Shown: positions 35,301 to 47,549 of the stretch, piece after piece
How positions within the stretch are numbered: position 1 is the first letter of the stretch
Layout of the letters: each line of letters opens with the position of its first letter
Origin: Polytrichum commune
Lineage: Eukaryota; Streptophyta; Polytrichopsida; Polytrichales; Polytrichaceae
Direction of reading: 5' to 3'
NCBI GenBank assembly: GCA_950295325.1
Contig: OX485809.1
Span: 37,701,081-37,765,080 of the forward strand
DNA length: 64,000 bases
The notes under the pieces: model-generated
Told to the model about the DNA's origin: nothing
What the model saw: only the letters and a program-made list of their open reading frames with translations
Database searches by the model: none
Position numbers and translations under genes: made by a program

Positions 35301-36423
35301 TGCATTCAACCAGTGGAAATAGACTATTGATTGCACATAGATGTTCAATGCATTTAAGATAAGAAAGGAAAACACTTTACAAATTTTTTTTATCCAAAAC
35401 AACCATGAACATATACCATCTATTGTCACGCACAAAGCAATTTGATTCAAAGATGACTTTATTTGCATACCCATCCACGCCCCCCAAAATTCTCTACACA
35501 CTCAAGTGAGAAACTAATAATCCAGAATTAATCTTGCAATGTCACGGATTGTCATCCAAGTAAGTTAGAAATTCCAAAAATGCATTCAAAGAAGTGTGGG
35601 GCAGATGATGCCATGTTTCTCTTTGTGATGCAACTTTCACTTCCATTGGGCATTGATAAGAGCTCATAATGGCCCATGGATGAGCTTCTATTTTAGTATT
35701 AAATGCTAAAGTTGGTATAATTCTAATGATGTCAACAAATGAAGCACTTTACAGTATGGTGTATGTTTGTCAAGTGAAAGTGGCAAGAGTATTTGTCATC
35801 ACGGTGTCAAGCAAAAAAAATTCAGTAATTTGAGAGTAGTATTTTATGGGGTGTTCACATTCAAGTGTTTCTCAGGTTACCATTACCATTTATTCCCATA
35901 ATTTCCAAAACAAAAGAGTTGCATAGGCCCAACCACACCCTCTCCAACTTTCACATTGATCGGCACTTTGACATGAACAAATATTCCTCGCATCAAAGCG
36001 AATTTTTGGACGTTAAACAAAAACTAAAGAAGGAGCACACGAAGAGAATGCCACACATTATACTCATCAAGACACCTTACACTAACTGATCCTTCAATTC
36101 TTTCTTGGGTACCACAAACTCTGCAAAAGAAAGGTGTTGACATACAATTTGTGATAGTACTCACATTTATCAATTTTCATTCTTTGTTAGTGATCCAATT
36201 ACACCAATAAAAAAAAATGAAGTGTATTTTACCAAACCTCAAGCAAATTGAAGCCATCGCCTATAATCTATTTTGAGTGATGGTTGTGGCAAGTGATGGT
36301 GGTCAGTCGAAGTGGAACCCACCTCCAATCAGGACGAGAAATCAGAGACATGTCTTGGATGAAGGGGATGGTGGTGATTCTAAATAGAAGTTGGGGGAAT
36401 TGCCGTGAGACATTACAACCAAA
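32317..36423. other. AT-rich intergenic DNA, no gene recognised
   Basis: A minus-strand stretch at 33211-33444 (with DVKNIKKLADDELDLVVNDY) has some protein character and lies upstream of the phosphatase fossil in the same direction, so it may be part of the same old gene. Elsewhere I see only short random frames. No terminal repeats, arrays or RNA genes were found. Confidence 0.4.
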
Positions 36424-38141
36424 TGTGAGCCCAAAATCGTGCCCACAATTCAAGTTACATTTTTAAAACACTGAAAATACAAAAAATTAGCAATGATTGA
36501 GTTAGCGGTTGTTAGGATTGGGTGGAAGTTAAGGATTTGACTTATGTAGTGCCTTGTGGTTTTGACTGTTGTGGTAATGGTGTGATAGGTAGAAGTTGTT
36601 AATTAGTTGTTGTAATGTTTGGTCTTACCAAGCTCAAGTAGTTAGTGTCAGTTTAATGTCCGAATTGGGCTTGGAGCCTAGTCTGTTAAGGGTGGGAAGC
36701 CGGTTTGGCTGAAGATCAGTTTTTGCTGGTTGTTCGGATCGGGCGTTGGGGGCTCCTGAGGTGAGCTCGAGGAGGGATGCAAAGAGGAGGCATGGGGTCA
36801 AGGAGGCTCTCTCTCAAGATTCGTGCTCTCGCACGAGAGGCCTTGGGCGAAAAAGATTGTGATTGTTGCTTGCTGCTACAGGCGTGATGGCCAGCAACAA
36901 AATGAGTTTTGGGTAGAGACGTGGGAACAGAGTAGAGGTGAATGGCGAGGGCCGTCACTGGCGGTGCTGGAGAGAATTCTGCAGAGAGGGTTCAGCGGAA
37001 TCCACAAGCGACATTGGTTGGGGAGGGCTAGTTGAAGGAGCGGCATGAGGGTGCTAAGGAGACTTCTAGGCAGTTGAGGAAGGAGGAGGCATGAACTCAG
37101 AGATTTGGGCCCTCAGGATGGTCGAGAGGAGAGCGCAGTAGTGGGCGGAACAAGCCGCAGGCAAGAGATTAAGCCAGGAGGCCAAGTCGAATTCGAAGGG
37201 GAGTCAACTTCCACTGCTGCGCCTGTAGAGGTGGTTGCAGAGAGGTGGACCAACAACCAATGTAGTTGATTGTTCTGCAAAAACAAAGTAATGTGGAAAG
37301 GCCGGAATAATTCAATTACCGAGTGTCCAAGAGAGTTATGCTGGCGACCACTAAACGCAGAGGCAGTTTACTATGAGGACAACCGAGTTTCACATGCCAA
37401 AAATGTCGTTGAGGTTGCGGCATTTGGTGTGAGTTGCCGCATTTCAAAGCCTCGGCACCGGAGCAGGTTGGTAGTTGATTGAGGAAGCAGCTCTGCCGCG
37501 AAGGGAAATGGCCAGTCTTGTTGCTGGGCCCTGTGAATTTGGCCGAGATCATACACTGGCAGGTCGAAGACCTCCCATTGTGAGGGTGTACCAAGGGCAG
37601 AGATGGCTAATCCATTGGTGGGTGGTACTAGGCACAAGCTCAGTCTAACAGATATGGGGGCAACATCTATCAACTCTGAGCATAACTCTGAAGCGGTTCG
37701 GACAAGTTGTATTTGTTGGAGTTGGGAAGGTGCCAGCATGGCATTACTTCACTTCACATACAAATGGGCACACCCACGTGTTGGAGGATCATGTGGTGGA
37801 ATTGATAACAGGGTTAGCATGATAGTGATACAATTAGGCTAGAATTCTTAGGGAATTAGTTAGGAAGGAGTGTTTAAAACATTGTGGTAGGGCTTGGGAT
37901 TACAGTTTGGTGTGTGGATGGAGTGATAAGTGAGGATGTTGTAATCCCCGCAAGGGATAAAAGCATTTCTGAATGCTTGTGACCTCATTTTTTTGGTTGA
38001 GTAAAGTTGCATGGATGACATTAATATTGGGGAAGCATTGGGTGCCTAGTTTTGGGAACGAGGCAAAGTCACTCAAGCGTATGTGAGCCATAGGCTTCCA
38101 CCTGGACACATACGCATAAGGGTGGGGGTTTAGGGCTAACA
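36424..38141 (-). repeat. gypsy-type solo LTR C
   Basis: On the minus strand it begins TGTTAGCCCTAAACCCCC, carries the family core CCCACCCTTATGCGT within the first 30 bases, and ends GTGGGCACGATTTTGGGCTCACA-like sequence at 36424. Length is 1718 bp, close to the 1927-bp LTRs of the whole gypsy element and with a GC-rich centre (about 36.7-37.7 kb). It has no internal region beside it. It abuts LTR D start-to-start at 38141/38142. The flanks show no exact duplication. Confidence 0.55.
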
Positions 38142-39583
38142 ACAAGGTAAACAATAAGCTCACACCTTTTATTCAATTGGCACAAGGTTGAAGTATTGAA
38201 AAACACTCCATAACCTCATGTTCATTGCCAACCCACATTCCTCAATACATTCCTAACCCTAACTAAAACTATCACTAATCTACTATTCTTAATTATGTCC
38301 TAACTAAGTTGTGGCCATGCCAGTTAGGCCCTTAATCCTACTCTACTCTCCCTACCTTAATTCAGCTACTGTTCCTGATATGCAACTCCAACAACCACAA
38401 GATAACTCTAGGTAGCTATCTCAACCCTTGCTGCTCCCGCAACCTGCATCAATGAAGTCAGTCCCAAATCACCCACTGTTAAGCCTATGTTTGGCAGTAG
38501 TTCGATTTCGGTGAAGCCTCATGTCGGCACCCTTTGAGGCTCACAGTAGTCGTAGTTGAGGTTGGTTAAGGAATTGGCAAGAAGCCTACCTCCGAGGTCA
38601 CATCCTGCTGTGTGGCACATGCGGTGCCTAAAGTGAATTCTACCAAACCGCTGGATGCTAACCCGACTTATGATCTTGTAATGCCGCCACTTCCATCCTC
38701 CTGCCCGTGCTTCGATTTCCTCCTTTGCCGCATTACTAATTTTGTCTCCTCTACTAGGCAACAATTACTAATCACTGCAAGATTTCAACTCCTGTGTTGC
38801 CCACCGCAGCAGAACAAACCAAGAGTCATCGTCTTCTCATCCCCTGTCCATTGCAAGTCCCTTCCCCTGGATTTAAAATTAAGCGGCCAACACATCAACC
38901 TTCCTCAATAATTCTGCGGCTAATTGCGTAGCATTCGAGCGTTGAGGCTCAGTCCTCCTCAGCAACACCACACCACCAATTAACCTTCATTCAGTATCGC
39001 AACTCTTCGATCTAAGTTTCCCTGCCGCAATGCTCCAAGCTTCCGGCCAGTGGCTACACGCCTTGTTGGTTGCCGTCCTTTTCCTCAGCTGACTGTGAAC
39101 ACCTTGCTCCCTCATCTGCCACACCGCCAACCTCGTAATTGCAAGCTCAAACCACTGCCCAAAAATCCATCCTTGAGATCTTTGGAGTTTTCCAGAGCTC
39201 TGCCCTGGCTCCGGCCGCTGGCTCCAAAATTGAGAGAGAGAGAGAGAGTGTTCGACACTGCCTCCAATTTCCGAACCCCCCCACCGAAACCTAACGGTTT
39301 TTCAGCTGACCAGTGTCCACTAGGCTCCTACCCGGCCCTGTGGCCTTCAATCCCAATCCCTTCTTAACCTTCACAACTTAAAGTCACATTAAAACAACCG
39401 CACTCTATTTTGGTTTTTCTCCTTTTTGCTAACAATTGCACTCACAACAGTAATTCAACTAAAACTAACTTAAACCACCATCACCCTGTCAAATTGTTAA
39501 GACAACTCAACTAAATGCCAATCCCATCGTTCCGAAATTGATTTAAAGTTAAGTTGAATTATGAGCACTGAATTGGGCTCACA
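38142..39583 (+). repeat. gypsy-type solo LTR D, start missing
   Basis: A plus-oriented LTR of the same group. It ends ATTGGGCTCACA at 39583, and its tail (39480-39583) mirrors the tail of LTR C. Near its left side TTATTCAATTGGCACAAGG corresponds to a motif at the equivalent place in LTR B (about 14645, complement). The first several dozen bases, including the CACCCTTA core, are absent where it meets LTR C. At its right edge copia reverse transcriptase sequence begins at once. Confidence 0.5.
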
Positions 39584-40920
39584 AATACCAATGTATCGAC
39601 TTGTTCTTCATCAACGAGGGTTTTTGTAAGAGCCAAGCGGGTCATTCCTTGTACGTCAAACAAACGGGTGAATATTTGTCGGTGGCAATCATTTACGTGG
39701 ATGATTTGATCATATTGGCAAGCAATGTAATCCAATTGAAGTGACTCAAATCGGAGCTCAAGAAGAAATTTGAGATGAATGATCTCGGAGAATTGTATTA
39801 TTGCTTAAGAATGAAATTTGAGAGGAATAGAGAAGCCTGTACCATTACTATGAACCAAAGGAGCTACATCGGTTCTCAAGCGTTTTAACATAGAAATATG
39901 TAAACCAGTCGGAGCTCCATTTGATGTGAATTCAAAATTGTTAAAACTTTCGGATGAAGAATTTGTGAATGTGCAAAGGGAAATGGAAGGTGTTCCATAC
40001 AAAGTTGGACTATGATTTCTCATGTATGCAATGGTGGCCACGAGAACCGATATTGCATTTGCAGTGAGTACGGTGAGCCAATTCATGTGGAAGGCCATTC
40101 CACCGCATTAGATGGTTGTAAAACGCATCATGAGGTATTTGAATGGCACTTTGGACTCCAAATTATGCCTCGGAAGCAAGAATATTGTCTTGAGAGGTTT
40201 TTGCGATGTGGATTGGGCAAAAGATGCAAATGGCCGGCGATCCATCACGGGATACGTGTTTTTTTGTTGGCGTTGGAGTCAATTCATGGAAATGCAAGAA
40301 ACAACCAATCATTGCATTCTCTGCGGCGGAGGCAGAGTACATGGCTACTAGTCATTATACTGAGGAAGCGGTTTGGCTTAGGTGAGTTTTGGCGGATGTG
40401 GGATATGTGCAAAAAGGACCGACATCCATCATGCGTGACAATCAAGGATGCATAGTATTTGCAAAGAATCCCACACACCATTCTCACACCAAACATATCG
40501 ATGTACAACTTTCAAATAGAGAAACTAGAAAAACAAGAGATATGTTTGAAGTATTATCCAACAAAGGATATAATAGCGGATGTGCAAAGGATAGGCATCA
40601 AACATTAACAAAGTCAATGGGTTTAGAAACCTTTGACTACTCGCAAAATGGGAGTATAGAGGGTAAAACATTAGATTGTTCGTAGTCAATAAAAATATAA
40701 AGGAAGATGTATGAGAAAGAATAAGGCTAGAATAAGGTTACCATTCTAATCTGAAGAGGGATGAGAGTTATCCCATATTGTTTGTTTGAACCAATGAAGA
40801 AAAAAAAACAATAAAAGGAAAAGCAAGGAGAGCATGAGACCATCTCACTCCAAACATTGTTCATATGCCTTTGTATAGGTTTCGATGATTGTGCAATCTT
40901 ATCTCCTATTGATTCCAATA
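39584..40920 (+). mobile_element. Ty1/copia element 2, 3' half only
   Basis: A 5'-truncated copia element on the plus strand. It starts inside reverse transcriptase (FFINEGFCKSQAGHSLYVK, then the catalytic YVDDLIIL at about 39.69 kb) and passes the RT thumb and connection. It continues into RNase H (DVDWA, SITGY, AEAEYMA, HSHTKHID) and the final ETFDYSQNGSIEG, then a purine tract (40645-40654) and a 3' LTR. It keeps exactly the part missing from copia element 1. Many breaks; an old fossil. The left edge is formed by LTR D. Confidence 0.85.
40655..40920 (+). repeat. 3' LTR of copia element 2
   Basis: Begins with a worn version of TGTTGAAGGTGGAGCATTAG and ends GATTCCAATA, matching the ends of the other family LTRs. 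It follows AAAATGGGAG, the purine tract. Length about 266 bp, shorter than the LTRs of element 1 and close to the 260 bp at 42054. Confidence 0.8.
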
Positions 40921-42053
40921 AAATGATGGTAATCACCTTCCCAGAATTGGTGGAGTTGAACTACTTCATTGACTCCAAGAAGATTCCACCTCTACCGATG
41001 TTCGTTGATAATATTCCCTCTGATGGGAAAACGAAGGTTGATTTTCTAGTGAATAAATTTGATTTCCATCAAGACTACCTTGGGTAGTGTTGATGGATTT
41101 TTTTTATCACCATAATCATCATGTGCGTCCTTACAATTTTCAATCAAATCAATGGAAACAATGTGTTTTGTGGGCATTGGTAAGCGGATACAAAATTCAA
41201 ACATGGCCCATTGGGCCACAATAATTTGAACAATGTCATTGGATCCGAGCATGTCTATACAAGATGTAGAGTTATCTATGGACACCATGGACAAAAATGG
41301 TGACCCAAAGCCCCTACCTAGCGTCATGTGACAAGAGCCTAGGAGGCTACAAAATCATAACACTTGAGAAACATGAGTTGGAATTTTTGGTCCCCAACCT
41401 ATAACATTCAAACATATTTTTCTTTGGTTTCACCAACAATGTAGCCTACCAAGCAAACAACCTAAATTGCCATCTTTACCAACAAAACATGACAAAATAC
41501 ATCTACATATCATTGCAATTGGCATTGAGCATTAATAAAAACACAATTGTAACCCCCTCTCCTAACATGTTGCAAGTAAATAAAATAATAGACATTATAC
41601 CATAAACAGAATGATCAAAAGTGTGTTGATGGCTCACAGGAAGGCTTGAAGATGGCTAGTCAAAGGCCCACCCCAATAAACCAAGCAGAGAACACCACTA
41701 GAGGACACACATATGCAAATTCATATACTTTTAAATCCATTATTAAGAACTTGATGAAGGTCATACCTTAAACACCTATGAAAACCAAACATACCCACTA
41801 CTCCAAAAAATGGTATATTCCCAACCGCATCCCAAACCTTTAACCACCACACACAATGGTAATGTAAGCACCCAAACAATTATGGGTTTTTTTACCAAAC
41901 TTACTTGCAAAACGCAACGAAGAAAACCAATATGGAATTTATAAAGTAGGAGAGTAAAACAAAAAAAATAAAAAATCTAATCATTTGGCCCCAAACACAC
42001 ATTTCACAAATATGTAACAAGGGACCGTAGTGTAGGCCACCCCATGGACATGG
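40921..42053. other. intergenic DNA between copia copies
   Basis: AT-rich sequence with short random open frames only. I see no repeats at its ends and no recognisable gene. It separates element 2 from the 5' LTR of element 3. Confidence 0.5.
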
Positions 42054-42313
42054 TGTTGAAGGTGGAGCATTAAATTGCTCGTAGTCGTAGAAATGTAATA
42101 CTAGAAGGAATAAGGTTTTAATAACCCTACAAGGTTGGTTTGTAAAGAGAGAAGAGTTATCCCATATTGGTTATATGAACCAAGTTGAAAGTGAGCAATA
42201 AAAGGCAAGGCAAAGGGTGGAGGAGACCATCTCACTCCAAACATTGTTCATATGTTTTTGTCTATGTGTTCTTGCTTATGCAATTTCATTTCTAGTCCTA
42301 TTAAGTTCCAATA
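42054..42313 (+). repeat. 5' LTR of copia element 3
   Basis: 260 bp, TGTTGAAGGTGGAGC to AAGTTCCAATA, same family as the LTRs at 3372, 9698 and 40655. It is followed by GATTATGAGCACT, which matches the primer site of element 1 at 9 of 13 positions and so is probably a mutated copy of it. Confidence 0.8.
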
Positions 42314-42479
42314 GATTATGAGCACTCAGATGCACTTGAAGTGCCTAGAGATTTGATTGTTTTGATGTTGCCGAATGGATCTTGAAGGGTTGGCATTTGG
42401 AGCTTTTGAGCATTGGAGGTATCGGAGGGTGCATTTGGTTGTTGTAAGTGTTGCTTTGTATTTTTCTTTTGTTTGATCA

Positions 42480-43160
42480 AAAAATGTTGATTCGAGTGTT
42501 TTGAGCGTTGACAAACTTATTTGAAAGGTTTGGAGGTATTTAAACTTCAAACACATATGACTTGAGTGTTTTGAGTGTTGAGAAGTTCATATGAGAGATT
42601 TGGAAGTGTTTAGACTCCAAGGGCATCTGATTTGTGAGCCTTGAGTATTGAGAGAATAATTTGAAAGCATTTGTGGTGTTTAGAATCTAAGAGGATATGA
42701 CTTGTGAGCCTTGAGTGTTGAGAGGCTTAATTGAGAGGTTTCAAAGTGTTTAGGCTTCAAAGCATTTGATTGAGTGTTTCAAGTTTTGAGAAGTTTATTT
42801 GAGAAATTTGAAGATGTTTAGACTTCAAAAACATGTGAATTTAAGTGATTAGAATGTTCAAGATTGTACTTAAGAGGTTTTGAGGTGTTTAGACTTCAAA
42901 AACATTTGGCTTGAGCGTTTTATGTGCTTAAGGGTTTAGTTCACAAGTTTGGAGGTGTTTAGAGTTCAAAAACATTTGTCTTGATTGTTTTAAGCATTTA
43001 AGGGTGTATTTGAGAGATTTGGAGGTGTTTGGAGTTTACAAGCATTTGGTTTGAGCATTTTGAGTGCTTAAAGGCTTACTTGAAAGGTTTGGAGGTGTTT
43101 AGAGTTCAAAAGCATATGACTTGATTATTTTGAATGTTTAAAGGCTAATTTATGAGGGTT
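42480..43160 (+). repeat. 70-bp tandem repeats in the copia 3 leader
   Basis: At least nine units with the core GAGGTGTTTAGACTTCAAAA and a TTTGAGTGTT segment. Equivalent points fall at about 42537, 42607, 42677, 42747, 42815, 42886, 42956, 43026 and 43096, a strict 70-bp period. Weaker TTTGAGTG-rich sequence continues to about 43.98 kb. No protein is encoded. The same period occurs in element 1, so the array predates both copies. Confidence 0.85.
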
Positions 43161-44267
43161 GAGTGTTAAAAGCTTATTTGAAATCATTCAAGGTGTTTTG
43201 AGTTGAAGGAAGTGTCAATTGAATGTCTTGAGTGTGGAAAGGCTTATGTAATTGCATTGAATGTAAGTTGAGATTGAAAATATCTTACTTGGGTTATTAG
43301 AGAGTGCAAAAGGAACATTTGATAGAAAATGCATTCATTTGAATGAAACAAATTTTAACTTGAGCGATTCAAAGTCCTAACACACACTTAAGAGCAAATG
43401 GACTCATTTGAGGTGAATTAGATTTTAATTGAGTGATTTGATAGTTCTAGGGCATATTTGAGAGCAAGAGCTCTTATTTGTTTTGAACTAAATATGACTT
43501 GAGTGATTTGAGAGTCTAAAAACCCATTTGAATCCATAATAATATTTGTTTCATCCAAGTGGACCTTATTTGGATGGATTGGAGTGAAACCACAATATTG
43601 AAGGGAAGAATATTCATTTGAGTGTTGAAACATTGACTTTAGAGGTAGGCTAGTCATTTGAGCTCAAGAGGAGCATACTTGAGTGTTTTGAGTGATTTGA
43701 GTGTTGGAAAGCATAGTTGAGGGATAAGGCTAATAATTTGAGGTTAAGAAGATATTGTTTGAATAATTTGAGTGTCTCAAGACTTCTCTTGGGGTGGAGA
43801 AGATATAGCTTGAGGTATTTGAGAATATAAGGCATATTTGAGGTGAAAGAGATCTTATTTAAGTGATTTGAGTATTATAAGGTTTCTTCGAGGTCAAAAA
43901 ATACTTGATTTGAAAGTTTTGAACGTACAAATGTATTCTTTGAGGGTAAAATGACATATATTGAGAGCGAAGGGGCTAGAGTCATGAACAAGTTTTCACG
44001 GAGAAAGATTTAGCCTTTGAAACTTAAATAGGAGATGGTTTTTGTTTTCATGAATCTTTGGGATATTGTAAATGGATCGGAGAAGGCTTCACCTTCTAGC
44101 ACAAAACCCAAAGTGTTGAAGGAATACCAAAGACGTGTCAATAAGGCCATGTTCATTATCGGCCCAATTTGGTGAACAGTCAACTTGCACACATCAAGAA
44201 TTGCAAAGAACCCGTGGAGGCATAGAAGACCTTTTGTAACATTCATTAGACAAAAAGTTTGTCCAAC

Positions 44268-46194
44268 TGTGAGGCCAAACCCCCCACCCTTAAGCGTCCG
44301 TAGTCCGAGTAGTGGGTTTGGGCTCACATTCCTCCGCGGTATTGGATTTGGACTTGGATGAGTCCATAGTGCAAGGTTCACCCTTCAAGTGGTCTTGGAT
44401 TTAACTTTGGTCTTTGCTTCCTTTGTCTTGCCATCGCGAGAGTGCTCCACATTCTCCATTAAGTTGTGCACGTGGTTTATTTTTAAAGAGATGATGCAAG
44501 TGTTAAAAAAAACACTATTCTCTATAGTCAATCTCAAATACATTTACTTGTGAAAGCCACACATAACACTAACTAGCATAATGTAACTAACTACTTGTCT
44601 ATGAGCTAATTAGGTAGGCTATCTACTAAGCTCCTTCATGAACCCATCTCTTTACTTTCTAATTACATAAACCTAGCTCCTTCATAAACCCAGCTCCTTC
44701 ATAAACCCAGCTTCTTAGCTTCTAACTAAACAAACCCAGCTCCTTCATAAACCCAGCTCCTTCATGAACCCAGCTCCTTAGCTTCTAACTAAACAAACCC
44801 AGGTCCTTCATAAACCCAGCTCTTTACTTTCTAACTAAACAAACCCAGCTCCTTCATAAACCCAGCTCCTTACTTCTAACTAAATAAACCCAGCTCCTTA
44901 CTTCTAATTAAATAAACCCAGCTCCTTCATAAACCCAGCTCCTTAGCTGCGGCTACTTCTAACTAAGTTTCTCCACCCTCAACCACAAAAACCAGAAAAT
45001 GAACAAAAGAGAGCTTCTCCAAGGCCTCCCCCTAATTCACCTACCTAATTCCACTAATTCCACTAAGTCCCCTACCTAATTCCACAATTTTTCCCGAGCT
45101 CTAAGAGCTCAACTTCCTAGAGAAGAGAGGGAGAGAGAGAATTTCCTAACTTCACTAAGACTAACTAATCCACACAAGTATATTTTTGCACTCATCACAA
45201 CATCAAGTGCTCAACTCTTAAACATGGAACTTGCAACCACGTGTATTCAAAACATGAACTTTAAGTACCACAAATTGGAATCATGAATTAACTTTAAAAT
45301 CCTTCACGTCAACACTAATTCTACCAAGAGGTCAAGCCCTCTTCAAGGCTAACAAGCCTTGGCTCTCAAACTAAAAACTAAGCACACACATGTGCTCCAA
45401 TATGGCTTCCCACACCCACACTTATAACTCGTGGGGTGCCTTGGAGCACAAAGGAAAGAGAGGATGAGTGAGGGAAGAATGAGGGATTATATAGTAAGCT
45501 TGAGGGGGTGAGCACCCTCAAGGCTCACGATAAGCCCTTGAGATTTCCTCCTACTTAGTAGGCGCCAATCCTATCTTCTAAGCCTTCCTCCCTCAAATGA
45601 TCAACAAGGATCCTAATTCGAACATTTAACTAGCCTTGGTTTTCTACCTACCACACTTTACCAAACTTGGGATGCTTCAACCCAAACTTAGCCTCCTTCG
45701 CTTTCCGCCGCCATAACTTTCTCCCCTTACTTTCCCAAATCGTCGCTCACCACTTAATTCAAACCACGATGCTTAACTCGTGATTTGATTGGTGCTTTGA
45801 GAATTTGCTTATCCTCCACCTTGCATTCTTCCTTGGGCCTTCCCCATTAAGTGGCCATGATGAGGTGGTCCACTTGTGCGCTCCATGTGATCCTCCATTC
45901 ATCCCAATTCGAATGCACTTGCCTCTTGAGTCACTTTGGTTGTCTCCATCCATTTGTACTAGCCTACTCACTAACTACTCAATCCAAGTTCTCCTTACCT
46001 ATCCTCATTCACTCAAATCCTTCCGAAGGTAAAAACACAATAACAACTCACATCCTAGCCTCTTACAACATGGTACTTCTAAGACTAACATTTCACTCTT
46101 TTTATATTTTTGTGAAGTAACATGCTACTTCAAAGTGCATCAACTAACGTTTCAAGGGTCTAAGACTAAATGTGGGCACCCTTTTGGGCTCACA
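44268..46194 (-). repeat. 3' LTR of the gypsy element
   Basis: 1927 bp. Every comparison I made with the LTR at 53405-55331 agrees at the constant offset of 9137, including three chance open frames of identical translation. On the plus strand it starts TGTGAGGCCAAACCC and ends TTTTGGGCTCACA. The first 61 bases form an imperfect hairpin with GGGTTTGGGCTCACA at 44314-44328. A cluster of eight CCTTCATRAACCCA repeats lies at about 44625-44945. Confidence 0.95.
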
Positions 46195-46255
46195 TAATTG
46201 GCGACCATCGGGGGATGAATCCAAACATCTCTTGCTCCAAGGGTAAGTTGCCTAG

Positions 46256-47400
46256 TCAAGCTCGGTACTCCTTACATCTACTTCCCGATGTACGGGTAGG
46301 AAAGAGCTCACCATTCAACGTTTCCAATTGAATTGAATTATTAGGAAAGACCTCATAGACAAGGTAAGGTCCTAACCATACCGCATTGAATTTCGCCGGA
46401 AATTCAAGCTTTCGTGCGTCTTGAATCATGACCATCATTCCCGGTGTTAGGGCCCTTCTCTTATGTTATTTGTCGAAAGTAATCTTTCTCCTTCTTTGGA
46501 TTGCCTCAATATGTTGAGCCGCCATTCTCCTCCCTTCGTCAAATGCTTCCAAATCGGTTAGTCGATTTCGTAAGGATTGACTTTCGGTAAGTCTCGTACT
46601 CACGGCCACCCTAAGTGACTCGACTTCATATTCGATTGGTAGTGTCGCTTCAAGACCATAGACTAAGGAAAATGGTGTAGCACGCGTAGTTACCTTATAG
46701 GTTGTACGGTATGCCCAAAGTGCCGCCGTTAGTTTCGTATCCCAATCCCGCTTCGAGTCTATAACCGTCTTGCGTAGTATACTCACCAAAATTCCGTTAA
46801 CCCTTTCCGTTTGTCCATTGGTTTGTGGGTGGTAGGGAGTAGTCTTCCGGTGATCAATTTTAAATTTCTCTGTCATCTCTCGAATCAAGTCATTCAAAAA
46901 GTGAGTACCCCTATCGCTTACTAGGATCTTCGGCACCCCGAACCGCGAAATTATGTTTTCGTACATAAATGTTGCCGCGTGTTCCGCCGTGTCGGTCTTC
47001 ACCGCTTTGGCTTCCGCCCACTTGGTGAGGTACTCGGTTGCCACCACAATATATTTCATTCCTTTTGAAGATTGGGGATGGACCTCACCCACATAGTCGA
47101 TGCCCCATTTTTCGAAAGGAATTAAGGGTAATGATACATGTAAAGGCATCTCCATTCTAAGGTCGTCTCGGGCATACCGTTGGCAAGCGTCGCATTTCCT
47201 TACATAGTCATGGGCGTCCTTAAATAGTGTAGGCCAAAAGTAGCCCGCTCTAAGTATTTTTTGCCCGGTGAGTTGACCCGAGAAGTGACCGCCGCAAGCG
47301 CTATCGTGGCAAGCGATTAAAATCGCTTCAACCTCCGTTTTTGACACGCATCGTCGTAAAATACCATCGGACCCCCTTCTAAACAACCTATGGCCCACTA
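46256..47400 (-). pseudogene. gypsy element: integrase region
   Basis: Inserts the element's DNA copy into the host chromosome. The zinc-binding part has the pattern H..H..CDACQ (about 47.15-47.3 kb). The catalytic core shows WGIDYVGEV, LVSDRGTHF and a Glu following HPQTNGQTERVN, the D,D-35-E arrangement of the family. The C-terminal GPY-type segment (WLGPYLVYEV) follows close to the LTR. No chromodomain is visible. It is part of the element at 44268-55331. Confidence 0.9.
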
Positions 47401-47549
47401 CAACAAATTGCCTACTATTTACCCTCACCTTCCTTCTCTCTTCTTTTGTCCACTCTTTGGGCAACTTGTGGGTTGTTAGAAATTCCACTATGCCCGCATA
47501 CCACTCCGGTGTAGAAGTGACCACAAAGAGGCTATCATCTACTAACATA

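Noticed and set aside
36262-36423. Missing start of LTR D to the left of LTR C
   Set aside because: The sequence left of 36424 lacks the CACCCTTA core and any match to the start of LTR A, so nesting of C inside D is not supported there.
42480-43160. CRISPR-like array
   Set aside because: Repeats are contiguous 70-bp units without unique spacers, in a plant retrotransposon leader.
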